A stretch of DNA of 64,000 bases from Oryzomonas sp. (GTDB taxonomy: Bacteria > Desulfobacterota > Desulfuromonadia > Geobacterales > Pseudopelobacteraceae). The position numbers and the translations under genes were made by a program. This document shows, in pieces, positions 1 to 8,513 of the stretch. How positions within the stretch are numbered: the first letter of the stretch is position 1; each line of letters begins with the position of its first letter. The notes beneath the pieces were generated by a model that was given only the letters and a program-made list of their open reading frames with translations, made no database searches and had not been told where the DNA came from. The stretch spans positions 99,818 through 163,817 of the forward strand of contig JARLHN010000009.1 in the NCBI GenBank assembly GCA_031292255.1. The letters are read 5' to 3'.

Positions 1-1112
1 GCATCATCGCCCATACCGACCATTCGCCGGTTGCGGCCATGAAGAACGAGCAGCGCCGTTTCTTCGGGGTGCAGTTTCATCCCGAGGTGGTGCATACACC
101 CCGTGGCGACGAGATGCTGGGCAACTTCATCTTCACTGTGTGCGGCTGCAAACCGACCTGGACCATGGCCGGTTTCATCGAAACCGAGATCGCCTCGATC
201 AAGGAAAAGGTCGGAACGGGCAAGGTGATCTGCGCCCTGTCGGGCGGGGTCGATTCCTCGGTCGTGGCGGTGCTGATCCACAAGGCCATCGGCGACCAGC
301 TCCATTGCATCTTTGTCAACAACGGCCTGCTGCGCAAGGGGGAGGCCGAGAAGGTCGTCAATCTCTTTACCAGGCATTTCAAGATCAACCTGGATTACGT
401 GGACGCTTCGACCCGCTTTCTGGATAAATTGGCAGGTGTCAGCGATCCGGAGAAAAAACGCAAGATCATCGGCAACGAATTCATCTACCTGTTCGAGGAA
501 GAGGCCGTCAAGCTGGGGCAGGTGGATTACCTGGCCCAGGGAACGCTCTACCCGGACGTGATCGAATCGGTCTCCATCAAGGGACCGTCGGCGGTCATCA
601 AGAGCCACCACAACGTGGGCGGCCTGCCGGAACGCATGAACCTGAAACTGCTGGAGCCGGTGCGGGAACTCTTCAAGGATGAGGTCCGGCTGCTGGGCAA
701 GGAATTGGGGATGCCGGACGAAGTGGTCCACCGGCAACCGTTCCCCGGTCCGGGGTTGGCGATCCGTTGCATCGGCGAGCTGACCGCCGAAAACCTGGAG
801 ATCCTGCGCGAAGCGGATGCCATCGTGTTGGAGGAGATCCGCAAGGCCGGCCTGTACCGGGACATCTGGCAGTCTTTTGCCGTGCTCCTGCCGATCCGCA
901 CGGTGGGCGTGATGGGCGACGCCCGCACCTATGATTTTACCGTGGCGCTCCGGGCGGTCAATTCCCTGGACGGCATGACCGCCGACTGGGTAAAACTGCC
1001 CTACGAGATCCTGGGCACTATTTCTTCACGCATCATCAACGAGGTCAAGGGGGTCAACCGGGTGGTGTACGACATCAGCCAGAAACCGCCGGCAACCATC
1101 GAGTGGGAGTAG
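1..1112 (+). CDS. guaA: GMP synthase (glutamine-hydrolysing), 5'-truncated by window edge
   Basis: Last step of GMP synthesis: XMP is aminated with ammonia from glutamine, using ATP. The reading frame is open from base 3, so the start lies outside the window. What remains begins in the tail of the class I glutamine amidotransferase domain (GVQFHPE, with the catalytic His). The ATP pyrophosphatase domain follows, with its P-loop SGGVDSS near bases 239-259, then the C-terminal dimerisation domain ending in the family-typical [13 protein letters not shown]. Nothing looks broken. No clear terminator is seen before the next gene at 1226. Confidence 0.97.
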   Translation, partial: IIAHTDHSPVAAMKNEQRRFFGVQFHPEVVHTPRGDEMLGNFIFTVCGCKPTWTMAGFIETEIASIKEKVGTGKVICALSGGVDSSVVAVLIHKAIGDQLHCIFVNNGLLRKGEAEKVVNLFTRHFKINLDYVDASTRFLDKLAGVSDPEKKRKIIGNEFIYLFEEEAVKLGQVDYLAQGTLYPDVIESVSIKGPSAVIKSHHNVGGLPERMNLKLLEPVRELFKDEVRLLGKELGMPDEVVHRQPFPGPGLAIRCIGELTAENLEILREADAIVLEEIRKAGLYRDIWQSFAVLLPIRTVGVMGDARTYDFTVALRAVNSLDGMTADWVKLPYEILGTISSRIINEVKGVNRVVYDISQKPPATIEWE

Positions 1113-1225
1113 TTATTGCGCCGGTGGTTGAACATATGAACAATGAGGGCGGCGCTTGCTCCGCCCGATCGGGATGCGGCAAACAGCACCCCTACTAGAT
1201 AACGACGAACCGGAGGTAAGAGACC

Positions 1226-1723
1226 TTGTCAGACATTTCCTTTGAAGAGATCATGTTCACCATCATGTCCGCCACCCAGGATACTTTCAAGGCTTACATG
1301 AACATCGACCTGCTGGCCGGAAAGGTCGAAAAACGGTTCGATCCGGTGGATTCGGACGTGACCGGCATTGTGGGCATAGCCGGAGACCGGGTCGGCTACA
1401 TCATCTTTGCCACCGACAAGAAGACGGCCCAATGTGTTGCCAAGGAATTGCTGATGGTGGATGAGGCCGACGATGAGTGCATCCGCGATGCGGTCGGCGA
1501 ACTGGCGAACAACATTGCCGGCGCGTTCAAGACCAAATACCACGAGCAGTACGGCAACGTTGCCCTGGGATTGCCGCTGGTGGTTTCCGGCCAGTTGCGC
1601 ACCATTTCCGAGCCGCCGGACCCTAATGAGAAAACCAGCATCAACGTGCAGTGCAAAGGGGTTACCATCCCCTTTACAACGGCCGACGGCGTCATCAACA
1701 TAAAAGTCATGGTGTATATGTAG
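1226..1723 (+). CDS. CheX-like chemotaxis phosphatase family protein
   Basis: A 165-residue cytoplasmic protein of the CheX/CheC type, which dephosphorylates CheY-like response regulators. The signature ExxN is visible as E92-L-A-N95 inside VGELANNIAG, the position of the catalytic Glu/Asn pair in CheX. The start is TTG at 1226, preceded by a good Shine-Dalgarno GGAGG at 1212-1216. No chemotaxis genes lie next to it, so it is probably a stand-alone phosphatase for a response regulator encoded elsewhere. The family is confident; the partner is unknown. Confidence 0.8.
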   Translation: MSDISFEEIMFTIMSATQDTFKAYMNIDLLAGKVEKRFDPVDSDVTGIVGIAGDRVGYIIFATDKKTAQCVAKELLMVDEADDECIRDAVGELANNIAGAFKTKYHEQYGNVALGLPLVVSGQLRTISEPPDPNEKTSINVQCKGVTIPFTTADGVINIKVMVYM

Positions 1724-1895
1724 GCTGTGGCAGCGCCACCGGGCCAAGACGCCGCGCAGGCATCTTACACGACGATCCCCACCACGGCGGCCCTGAAAAA
1801 TCTGTTTCCCCTCCTCAATGAACAATGATACCGCTTCAGGCTTCTTTCCCACAACGAAAGGATGGAGCGGTTACCCGCCTCGGAGGCATAAAACC

Positions 1896-2585
1896 GTGAA
1901 AGAGCTGCTGGAACGGTACGGAGAGCTGCTGCTGGAGGTGGATAGCTGGTTTGGCGACTGCGTCCGGCGTCATGGGGACCGGATCGCCTGCAGCCGGGGC
2001 TGTTCGGCCTGTTGCCGGGGACTGTTCGACATCACCATCCTGGATGCCCTCTACCTGCGAAGCGGGATCGATGCCCTGCCGGAGGCCATTCAACACACTC
2101 TTCGCCTGAAGGCGGCAGACCGCCTTGCTTCGCTGACCTCCTGCAATCCAGCCTTTGTCGAACCCTGGATACTCAACCGCATCCCGGAGGATCAGTGGGA
2201 GGAACTGATGCCGGAAGCGGATGAAACCCCATGCCTGCTCCTGGCGGACGACGGGAGCTGCCTGGTCTACGGGCGGCGTCCCATGACCTGCCGCCTGAAC
2301 GGCATTCCGCTGTTCGATACCTCGGGAGAGGCCATAATGGACGAGTGGTGCACATTGAACTTCAGGGGCGTCGATGCTGCGCTGCCGGAGGATATCCGCC
2401 ATCCCTTCCTTGATCTGTTCGCCCAGGAGCTGCTCCTGTTCCGTGAGCTTACCCGCAGGCTGCTGGGGGAGGCGGTCAATGAGTTGGATACCTTCATCCC
2501 GGCCGCGGTCTTGCTCGATGCCGATATGATCAGTGCTTTCAAGCCTTCGCTAATCTTCGGCACTCACCCAAAAAAGAAACTTTAA
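1896..2585 (+). CDS. YkgJ-family cysteine cluster protein (putative metal-binding)
   Basis: The protein carries CX3CX2CC (CSRGCSACC) near its start and a second group, CLVYGRRPMTCR. This is the UPF0153/YkgJ pattern thought to bind zinc or an iron-sulphur cluster; no reaction is established. The frame is open from an ATG at 1818, but that codon has no ribosome site. GTG at 1896 lies 9 nt behind a CGGAGG at 1881-1886 and is the better start (229 residues). The region after the cysteines shows no further recognisable domain. Confidence 0.75.
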   Translation: MKELLERYGELLLEVDSWFGDCVRRHGDRIACSRGCSACCRGLFDITILDALYLRSGIDALPEAIQHTLRLKAADRLASLTSCNPAFVEPWILNRIPEDQWEELMPEADETPCLLLADDGSCLVYGRRPMTCRLNGIPLFDTSGEAIMDEWCTLNFRGVDAALPEDIRHPFLDLFAQELLLFRELTRRLLGEAVNELDTFIPAAVLLDADMISAFKPSLIFGTHPKKKL

Positions 2586-2658
2586 TCCGGGACGGACGCC
2601 GAAAAACGCCGATAATTTAAAATGTTCCGGGTCTATAGCCCAAAGAAAGGTTTGGGCC

Positions 2659-2748
2659 GATTCCCCCCTTTGACTAAGGGGGGGTAGGGGGGATTTGCTT
2701 CAGAGTCGTGTAAATCCACCTCAGGCCCTCTTTGTCAAAAAGGGAAAT
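2659..2748. repeat. C/G-rich intergenic palindromic repeat
   Basis: Between two converging genes lies a block of C-runs and G-runs around TTTGACTAAGG. A degenerate reverse copy follows (AAATCCACCTCAGGCCCTCTTTGTCAAA), so the two halves can pair. Related blocks occur at 6331, 42009, 46161, 51514, 58118 and 58185. It is probably a dispersed intergenic element that can also act as a bidirectional terminator. Confidence 0.6.
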
Positions 2749-2812
2749 AAAGCAGCGCCTTCGTTTCGGTTATTGTTCCGAAACCTTCAGCCGCTTTGGT
2801 TTTTATCCGCGT

Positions 2813-4933
2813 TCATCCTCTGCCCGTATGATCGGGCTTCACGCGTGGGGCGATCCGTTCCAGGATGGCCTCCAGTTCGGCGGCAGTGTGGACCTCCGGG
2901 TAGCAGGTTCCCATGGCACAGATGGAAAGTGCCGAAGGAGGGTCGCTTGCTTCGAAGGACAGTGCAAGGTTGGGGCAGTAGCGTGACTTCAGGCCGTGCA
3001 GCATCCCCTGCATGGCAGGGTGCTCCCGTGGTCCGCTGAAATGGGCCTCCAGCGGCTCGCTCTCCAACAGGGCCATGGCGTGCAGGCTTCCCAGGTGGAT
3101 CGTGGGCTGGCGCTGGAGGTCGTCATGGCACTCTTTCAACAAACGGCCCGCATGATCCAGCAAATCAGGGCGTGCGGCGTTGCGGGCCAGGCGGATGAGC
3201 GTTTGGGCCGCCAGGGAGAAGGGTGACGGCGTGACGCCGTCGTGTTCCATGGATGCCGCCAGGAGCATGGGTTCGGCATCAAGACCGGTTTTCAAAAAGC
3301 GGCCGCTCTCGGGATCCAGGAAGATTTGCAGCATCTGGTCGGCAAGCAGCAGCGCCTGTGCCAGCCAATCCGTATCCAGGGTGGCTTCGAACAGCTCCAG
3401 CAGGCCGAACGCCAGGAAGGCATAATCCTCCAGAAATGCCGGGACATCGGACGCTTCCCCCAGAAAGCTGCGCAGAAGCCGCCCGTCCTCGCGGCGCAGC
3501 CTCTCCAGCAGGAACAAGGCGGCGCGCATGGCCGATTCCAGGTACGCGGGATTGCCGGCCATCACCCCTCCACGGGCCAGGGCCGCGATCATCAGACCGT
3601 TCCAGGCGGTGAGGATCTTCTCGTCCCTGAAGGGCCGGATGCGCTTCTCCCTTTGCCTTAGCAACAACAACCGGCTCCGTTCCAGCCGCTCGCCGGTTTC
3701 CGCCGGGTCCAACCCTTCTTTGGCACAGAAGTCATCCAGGCTGAGCGTCACGTTCAGGATGGTGTGACCTTCAAAATTGCCCTCATCGGTCACCCGATAG
3801 AACCGGCAGAACAGGTGGGCATCCTCGCCGAGACTTTCCTCGATCTCCCCTTTGTCCCAGACATAATATTTACCCTCAACGCCTTCCGTATCGGCATCCA
3901 GGGCCGCGTAGAACCCGCCCTCGGGCGAGGTCAGCTCGCGGGCGACAAAGTCGAAGATATTTTGCGCCATGCCAAGATAAAAAACTTCACCCGTTGCCTG
4001 GTTCGCCTCCAGCGCCGCCAGCCCGAGCATGGCCTGATCGTAGAGCATCTTCTCGAAGTGCGGCACCAGCCACTCCCGGTCCACGGCGTAGCGGTGCACC
4101 CCGCCTCCCACCTGGTCCCATACCCCGCCGCTGCGTATCCTTTGCAGCGATTGGAGCGCCATCTCCAGCGCCGGGCGGTTTCCCGCCGCTCCCTGCCCGA
4201 TCAGCCACGCCAGGTTGATCGGCATGGGGAACTTGGGAGCGGTCCCGAATCCGCCGTACAGGGGGTCGTACATAGTGCGCAATTGGTTGAAGGATGTATC
4301 TGTTAGATGCTGTAAATTAAAACTTTTATTGACTTGTTTTCCGGATGAAAGGTTGCCCATGGCTTCCATGATGCCGCGGCAGTTGTGTTCGATAAGATCG
4401 GGGCGCTGGCGCCAGAGTGCCGCAATATTGGGGAGCAGTTCCATCAGGCCGCTCATACCGGCGCGTCCGTGCCGGGGGAGATAGGTGACGGCCATGAAAG
4501 GACGCTTGTCCGGCGTCATGAAGATGTTCAGCGGCCAGCCGCCGCTGCCGGTCAACACCTGGGACACGGTCATGTAGAAGTCGTCGATATCCGGGCGCTC
4601 TTCCCGGTCCACCTTGATGCAGACGAAGTGGCTGTTCAGCAGCGCGGCAACCTGATCGTCCTCAAAGGATTCATGGGCCATGACATGGCACCAGTGGCAG
4701 GTGGCGTAGCCGATGGAGAGCAGGATCGGCAGGTTTTCGTCGCGAGCCCTCCCAAAGGCCGCCTCGCCCCATTCATACCACGCCACCGGATTTTCGGCGT
4801 GTTGCAGCAGGTAGGGGCTGCGGGCAAAGATCAGGCGGTTGAAACCCTGGCCGCCGTCGGGCGGGAGCGTGCTCTTATCCAGCGCCCTGAGTCGGGCGAT
4901 ATATGCTGCCATGTCAAGCTTTGCGTGTGTCAT
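2813..4933 (-). CDS. DUF255 / thioredoxin domain-containing protein (YyaL/SSP411-like)
   Basis: A 706-residue protein. The N-terminal thioredoxin-like domain carries the family hallmark [15 protein letters not shown] with the CxxC at residues 79-82. It is followed by a long (alpha/alpha)6-barrel-like region resembling N-acylglucosamine epimerases and glycosidases ([16 protein letters not shown]). This is the full architecture and usual length of the YyaL/SSP411 family, whose reaction is unknown. The start is ATG at 4933 behind GAAGG. It is transcribed divergently from the gene at 5066. Confidence 0.9.
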   Translation of the reverse strand: MTHAKLDMAAYIARLRALDKSTLPPDGGQGFNRLIFARSPYLLQHAENPVAWYEWGEAAFGRARDENLPILLSIGYATCHWCHVMAHESFEDDQVAALLNSHFVCIKVDREERPDIDDFYMTVSQVLTGSGGWPLNIFMTPDKRPFMAVTYLPRHGRAGMSGLMELLPNIAALWRQRPDLIEHNCRGIMEAMGNLSSGKQVNKSFNLQHLTDTSFNQLRTMYDPLYGGFGTAPKFPMPINLAWLIGQGAAGNRPALEMALQSLQRIRSGGVWDQVGGGVHRYAVDREWLVPHFEKMLYDQAMLGLAALEANQATGEVFYLGMAQNIFDFVARELTSPEGGFYAALDADTEGVEGKYYVWDKGEIEESLGEDAHLFCRFYRVTDEGNFEGHTILNVTLSLDDFCAKEGLDPAETGERLERSRLLLLRQREKRIRPFRDEKILTAWNGLMIAALARGGVMAGNPAYLESAMRAALFLLERLRREDGRLLRSFLGEASDVPAFLEDYAFLAFGLLELFEATLDTDWLAQALLLADQMLQIFLDPESGRFLKTGLDAEPMLLAASMEHDGVTPSPFSLAAQTLIRLARNAARPDLLDHAGRLLKECHDDLQRQPTIHLGSLHAMALLESEPLEAHFSGPREHPAMQGMLHGLKSRYCPNLALSFEASDPPSALSICAMGTCYPEVHTAAELEAILERIAPRVKPDHTGRG

Positions 4934-5065
4934 GGGTCACCTTCCCTCTGCAGGCCCGGGAGGCGGTATTAATGTGCGTTTGCAATTGACAACGATTACT
5001 GCGTTGCGATACGTTAAATTGTTCCCATCCGGAAACTGATTATAACAACTTTATGGGGAGGGGTT

Positions 5066-5659
5066 ATGAAAAATGTCTCTTTGCTCGCGTTTTTTCTGCT
5101 GTGCGGCGCATTGACAGTGTTTGCCAGGGATACGCTGCCTACCCCTGAAATATTGGGCAAGGAATCGATTTTTACCGCCCAGCGTCTGGGCGCCTACGAC
5201 ACGATAGTCGTCAGGGCGTTTTCCACCGACGGGGCTGAGTTGGCCAATCTGGACGACGAGGAAAAGAAGATCGTGGAGGAAATCAAGCCGACCATCGTCA
5301 AAAACCTGAAGGAAAGCCTTGTCAAGAACCTGAAAAAGGAAGGCAAGTTCAGGAATGTGCTTGCCAAAGGCGAGCCAAAGGGCAAAGCCGTCATCGTGGA
5401 AGGAAAGTTCACCAGGTTCAACGGCGGCATAGGCGCGGCCAAGTTTTTCCCGGGATGGATGGCGCCGAAGAGCGGCAAGACCAATATCTCGGTTACCGGC
5501 CGCCTGGTTGACGCCAAGACGGGCAAGGAATTGGCCACCTTCAGCGATACCCGATCCGGCGGCGAGGGGGGCGGACTGGGCCGCATCAGGGGGGTCATGC
5601 CGGTCCAGGCCACGGATGAGGGCGAGGAAATCGCCAACTTTATCCGCAAGCTCTACTGA
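5066..5659 (+). CDS. DUF4410-like secreted protein
   Basis: A 197-residue exported protein with a signal peptide (MKNVSLLAFFLLCGALTVFA) cut before RDTLPTPE. The body resembles DUF4410-type proteins: VEGKFTRFNGG, then SVTGRLVDAKTGKELATFSDTRSGG. The function is unknown. The start is ATG at 5066 behind GGGGAGG. A weak promoter-like TTGACA at 4986-4991 lies in the short divergent spacer. There is no Cys for lipidation, so it is probably periplasmic. Confidence 0.7.
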   Translation: MKNVSLLAFFLLCGALTVFARDTLPTPEILGKESIFTAQRLGAYDTIVVRAFSTDGAELANLDDEEKKIVEEIKPTIVKNLKESLVKNLKKEGKFRNVLAKGEPKGKAVIVEGKFTRFNGGIGAAKFFPGWMAPKSGKTNISVTGRLVDAKTGKELATFSDTRSGGEGGGLGRIRGVMPVQATDEGEEIANFIRKLY

Positions 5660-5687
5660 TACCAAGGTGGAATCAAAATGAGTACCA

Positions 5688-5755
5688 GGCGGCAAGGAGC
5701 ATAGCGACGGAGGCGTACTTTTCAGTACGTTGAGGAGTCACCGACGAAGCCAATA
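5688..5755. repeat. Dispersed intergenic repeat with GTAC-flanked hairpin, copy 1
   Basis: GC-rich non-coding block containing GGCGTACTTTTCAGTACG followed by TTGAGGAG and ACCGACGAAG. GTAC pairs with GTAC around a six-base loop. A second copy with the same order of words is at 63653-63720, upstream of glnA. Confidence 0.6.
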
Positions 5756-5841
5756 GCGTAATCGTTTGATTGTTACTTTCGTATGACGACTACAACAGCC
5801 CGCCTGCAATCAGGCGCAGGCTTTTCCCGAGGTACGCACCG

Positions 5842-6267
5842 ATGCGCGAGATCCGCGGCAATATCTGGGACTACCAAAAAACTGCCATGGTTGCCGTCAC
5901 CACCAATGGGCAGGTGACGAAAAACGCGGCCGTCATGGGCCGGGGAGTGGCTGCCCAGGCGGCGCGGCTCTTTCCCTGGTTTCCCGCAAGGCTTGGCGCC
6001 TGCATCGCAGAGAACGGCAACCATGTCCATCACCTGGGCGACAACCTGGTAAGCTTCCCGGTGGAACATTCCCCCTATGAGGTCCCCGACCTGAAACTGA
6101 TCGAGCGGTCTGCCCGTGAATTGGCCGCACTGGCCGACCAAGCGGGTTGGAACATGATCGTGGTGCCGCGGCCCGGCTGCGGGGGAGGGGGGCTGTCGTG
6201 GCATGACGTGCGCCCGCTGTTGGAACCCTATTTCGACGATCGTTTCCTGATAATCACGGCGGGATAG
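5842..6267 (+). CDS. Macro-domain-like protein
   Basis: About 141 residues from ATG 5842, which has GAGGT at 5829-5833. The frame is open from a TTG at 5770, but that part lies in repeat DNA. The pattern fits small macro-like, ADP-ribose-binding folds: IRGNIWDY, VTTNGQVTKNAAVMGRGVAAQAA, and a late VVPRPGCGGGGLSW before a short alpha/beta tail. Such proteins bind or hydrolyse ADP-ribose or related nucleotides. It stands alone, so the substrate cannot be inferred. Confidence 0.65.
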   Translation: MREIRGNIWDYQKTAMVAVTTNGQVTKNAAVMGRGVAAQAARLFPWFPARLGACIAENGNHVHHLGDNLVSFPVEHSPYEVPDLKLIERSARELAALADQAGWNMIVVPRPGCGGGGLSWHDVRPLLEPYFDDRFLIITAG

Positions 6268-6277
6268 CGTCAAAAGC

Positions 6278-6313
6278 CGTCTCTCACAGAGCTCAGGGAG
6301 GCACCGAGAAAAC
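6278..6313. repeat. Half of an intergenic CTCACAGAG-type repeat
   Basis: CCGTCTCTCACAGAGCTCAGGGAGGCACCGAGAAAAC matches the left arm of the paired elements at 27051, 58069 and 60029. No right arm is found before the helicase gene, so it looks like a solo arm. Confidence 0.5.
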
Positions 6314-6330
6314 AGGGGGAAGAACGGGGC

Positions 6331-6373
6331 GTTTATCCTCCCCTCCTGGTTTAGGAGGGGGTGGGGGTGGTAG
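6331..6373. repeat. C/G-rich palindromic repeat
   Basis: CCTCCCCTCCTGGTTTAGGAGG followed by GGGTGGGGGTGGTAG. Related to the blocks at 51514 and 58118. It sits just behind the macro-like gene and at the 3' end of the converging helicase gene, so it may serve as a terminator. Confidence 0.5.
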
Positions 6374-6398
6374 TATTCACAAGTTCTTCCGATTAAGG

Positions 6399-8405
6399 TT
6401 ACTCTCCCAGCATCCTCGCGAAAAAATCAGCTGCCAAATCCACCGTTTCCCCCTGTTTGTCCTCACCGCCTTGGTTCGATGAATCGATCAGCAGGTGCTC
6501 CGGTATCTCGGCCAGGAAACGGCTCGGCTTGCGCTCCTCGAGAGTGCCGTACTTCCTGCGCGTCAGACAGCGGGAGATGGTCAGGTGCTGCCGGGCGCGG
6601 GTGATGCCGACATAGCATAACCGTCGCTCCTCGGCGCAGCTCGGGTCCTCCTCCATGGAGCGTTTGTGGGGGAGAAGTTCCTCTTCCAACCCCACCAGAT
6701 AGACATGGCTGAACTCCAACCCCTTGCTGGAATGCAGCGACATGAGTGTGACGCTATTGTGGCCGAGCTCCTTGTTGTCCTCTGATTTTTCCTCGTCCAT
6801 CAGCGAGATCCGTTCCAGAAAGGCCGACAGGGTGGCCCTGGGGGTTTGGGCCTCGAATATGGCCAGGGAGTTGACTACCTGCTCGATGTTCTCGATCCGC
6901 TTGCGGGCCTGGGAGGCGTCGTTCAGGGTGCGGTACATCTCGTCTTCGATGCGCAGGCGGTTGAAGAGGGCATTGACCTGGGCGCCCATGTTGGTGCGGC
7001 TGAAACCGGCGATAACCTCCTTCATCATCCTGTGGAAGGCCCCTACCATCTTCTTGGACGACTCCGGGATATCGGCGATCTCCGCCACACGGCCCAGGGT
7101 CTCGAACAGTGCAACATTGTGCTCCAGGGACCATTGGTTGAGGCGAACCAGGGTAGTGTCGCCGATGCCCCGGCGGGGAAAATTGATGATGCGCAAGAGG
7201 GATGCCTCGTCGCCGGGATTGTCGATGACGCGCAGGTAGGCCACGGCGTCCTTGACCTCCTTGCGCTCGTAGAACTGCTGCCCCCCCACCACCACATAGG
7301 GAATGCGTTCCAGGCGCAGTTTTTCTTCAAAGGCCCGGCTCTGTGCGTTGGAGCGGTACAGCACGGCGAAATCTGACCAGGCGAGTTTGTCGCGGAACTG
7401 CTCCAGCATCATGCTGTCAACCACCCTGGCGGCTTCTTCCCCCTCGTCGGTCGCAACGATCATATCGATACCTCGTCCCTGGCCGCCGGCTGTCCAGAGC
7501 GCCTTGTCGGTGCGGACCGGATTGTTCCTGATGACGCTGTTGGCCGCATCCAGGATCGAACTGGTGGAGCGGTAATTCTGTTCCAGCTTGATCACCCGGC
7601 ATCCGGGGTAGTCCTGTTCGAAATTGAGGATGTTCTGCACCTCGGCCCCGCGCCAGCCGTAGATGGACTGGTCGTCGTCCCCCACCACGCAGATGTTGCC
7701 GTGCCTCTTGGCCAGAAGCGAGATCAACAGGTACTGGGAGGCATTGGTGTCCTGATATTCATCCACCATGATGTAGCGGAAGCGTTCCTGCCAGTACCCC
7801 AGGATGGCGGCGTTTGATTGCAAAAGTCCGACCGAGAACATGATGATGTCGTCAAAATCGATGGCGTTGAAGCCTTTGAGCAGTTCCTGGTAGCGGGGAT
7901 ACACGGCGGCCGCGGCCAATTCGAGTTTGTCGTCGTGGGCCGGCTTGAAGTCGGCCGGCCCGATCAGGCGGTTTTTGAGGCCGGATATTTTCCACAGGAT
8001 CAGGTCCGGGTCGCATTGCTTCGGGTCGATGTCCCGTTCGCGCATGGCCTGCCGCAGTACGCCGGACTGGTCCGACGAGGAGTAGATCGAGAAGTTGGGC
8101 TTGAAGCCCACGGCCCGGATGTCGCGCCGCAGGATGCGCACCCCCAGGGAGTGGAACGTGGAGATGACGATCCCGTCCGCTGTCCTGCCGGCCATGGCGC
8201 CGACGCGCTCCTTCATCTCCCGGGCCGCCTTGTTGGTGAAGGTCACGGCCAGGATGTTGTCGGCGGAGATGCGTTTGTCCTTGAGCAGGTGAACGATGCG
8301 GGTCGTGATGACCTGGGTCTTGCCGGAACCTGCCCCGGCCAGGATCAGCAGGGCGCCTTCGGTTTGGTTGACTGCCTGTTGCTGCGGCGGATTGAGTCGT
8401 TTCAT
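6399..8405 (-). CDS. UvrD/Rep-family ATP-dependent DNA helicase
   Basis: A 668-residue SF1A helicase. Walker A is GAGSGKT at residues 24-30, the DExx box is DEYQDTN near residue 215, and the family motifs GDDDQSIYGWRGAE and VTLMSLHSSKGLEF are present. It unwinds DNA 3' to 5' with ATP. Its length fits Rep or PcrA; no extra nuclease domain is present. No strong ribosome site is seen before ATG 8405. It is divergent from ppk across about 110 bp. Confidence 0.93.
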   Translation of the reverse strand: MKRLNPPQQQAVNQTEGALLILAGAGSGKTQVITTRIVHLLKDKRISADNILAVTFTNKAAREMKERVGAMAGRTADGIVISTFHSLGVRILRRDIRAVGFKPNFSIYSSSDQSGVLRQAMRERDIDPKQCDPDLILWKISGLKNRLIGPADFKPAHDDKLELAAAAVYPRYQELLKGFNAIDFDDIIMFSVGLLQSNAAILGYWQERFRYIMVDEYQDTNASQYLLISLLAKRHGNICVVGDDDQSIYGWRGAEVQNILNFEQDYPGCRVIKLEQNYRSTSSILDAANSVIRNNPVRTDKALWTAGGQGRGIDMIVATDEGEEAARVVDSMMLEQFRDKLAWSDFAVLYRSNAQSRAFEEKLRLERIPYVVVGGQQFYERKEVKDAVAYLRVIDNPGDEASLLRIINFPRRGIGDTTLVRLNQWSLEHNVALFETLGRVAEIADIPESSKKMVGAFHRMMKEVIAGFSRTNMGAQVNALFNRLRIEDEMYRTLNDASQARKRIENIEQVVNSLAIFEAQTPRATLSAFLERISLMDEEKSEDNKELGHNSVTLMSLHSSKGLEFSHVYLVGLEEELLPHKRSMEEDPSCAEERRLCYVGITRARQHLTISRCLTRRKYGTLEERKPSRFLAEIPEHLLIDSSNQGGEDKQGETVDLAADFFARMLGE

Positions 8406-8460
8406 AGATGATCAGGTGTACCACAAGCGGCGCTGTTGTGGCAAACCCGTTTCACGCTTG

Positions 8461-8488
8461 TTGCTAAGTCATAAAAATTATGTAATAT
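8461..8488 (+). promoter_or_regulatory. Putative sigma-70 promoter for ppk
   Basis: TTGCTA (8461-8466), 16 nt, then TAATAT (8483-8488), about 25 nt before the ppk start region. Judged by eye only. Confidence 0.4.
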
Positions 8489-8513
8489 CATCAGGTGAAA
8501 ATCAATCCACGTC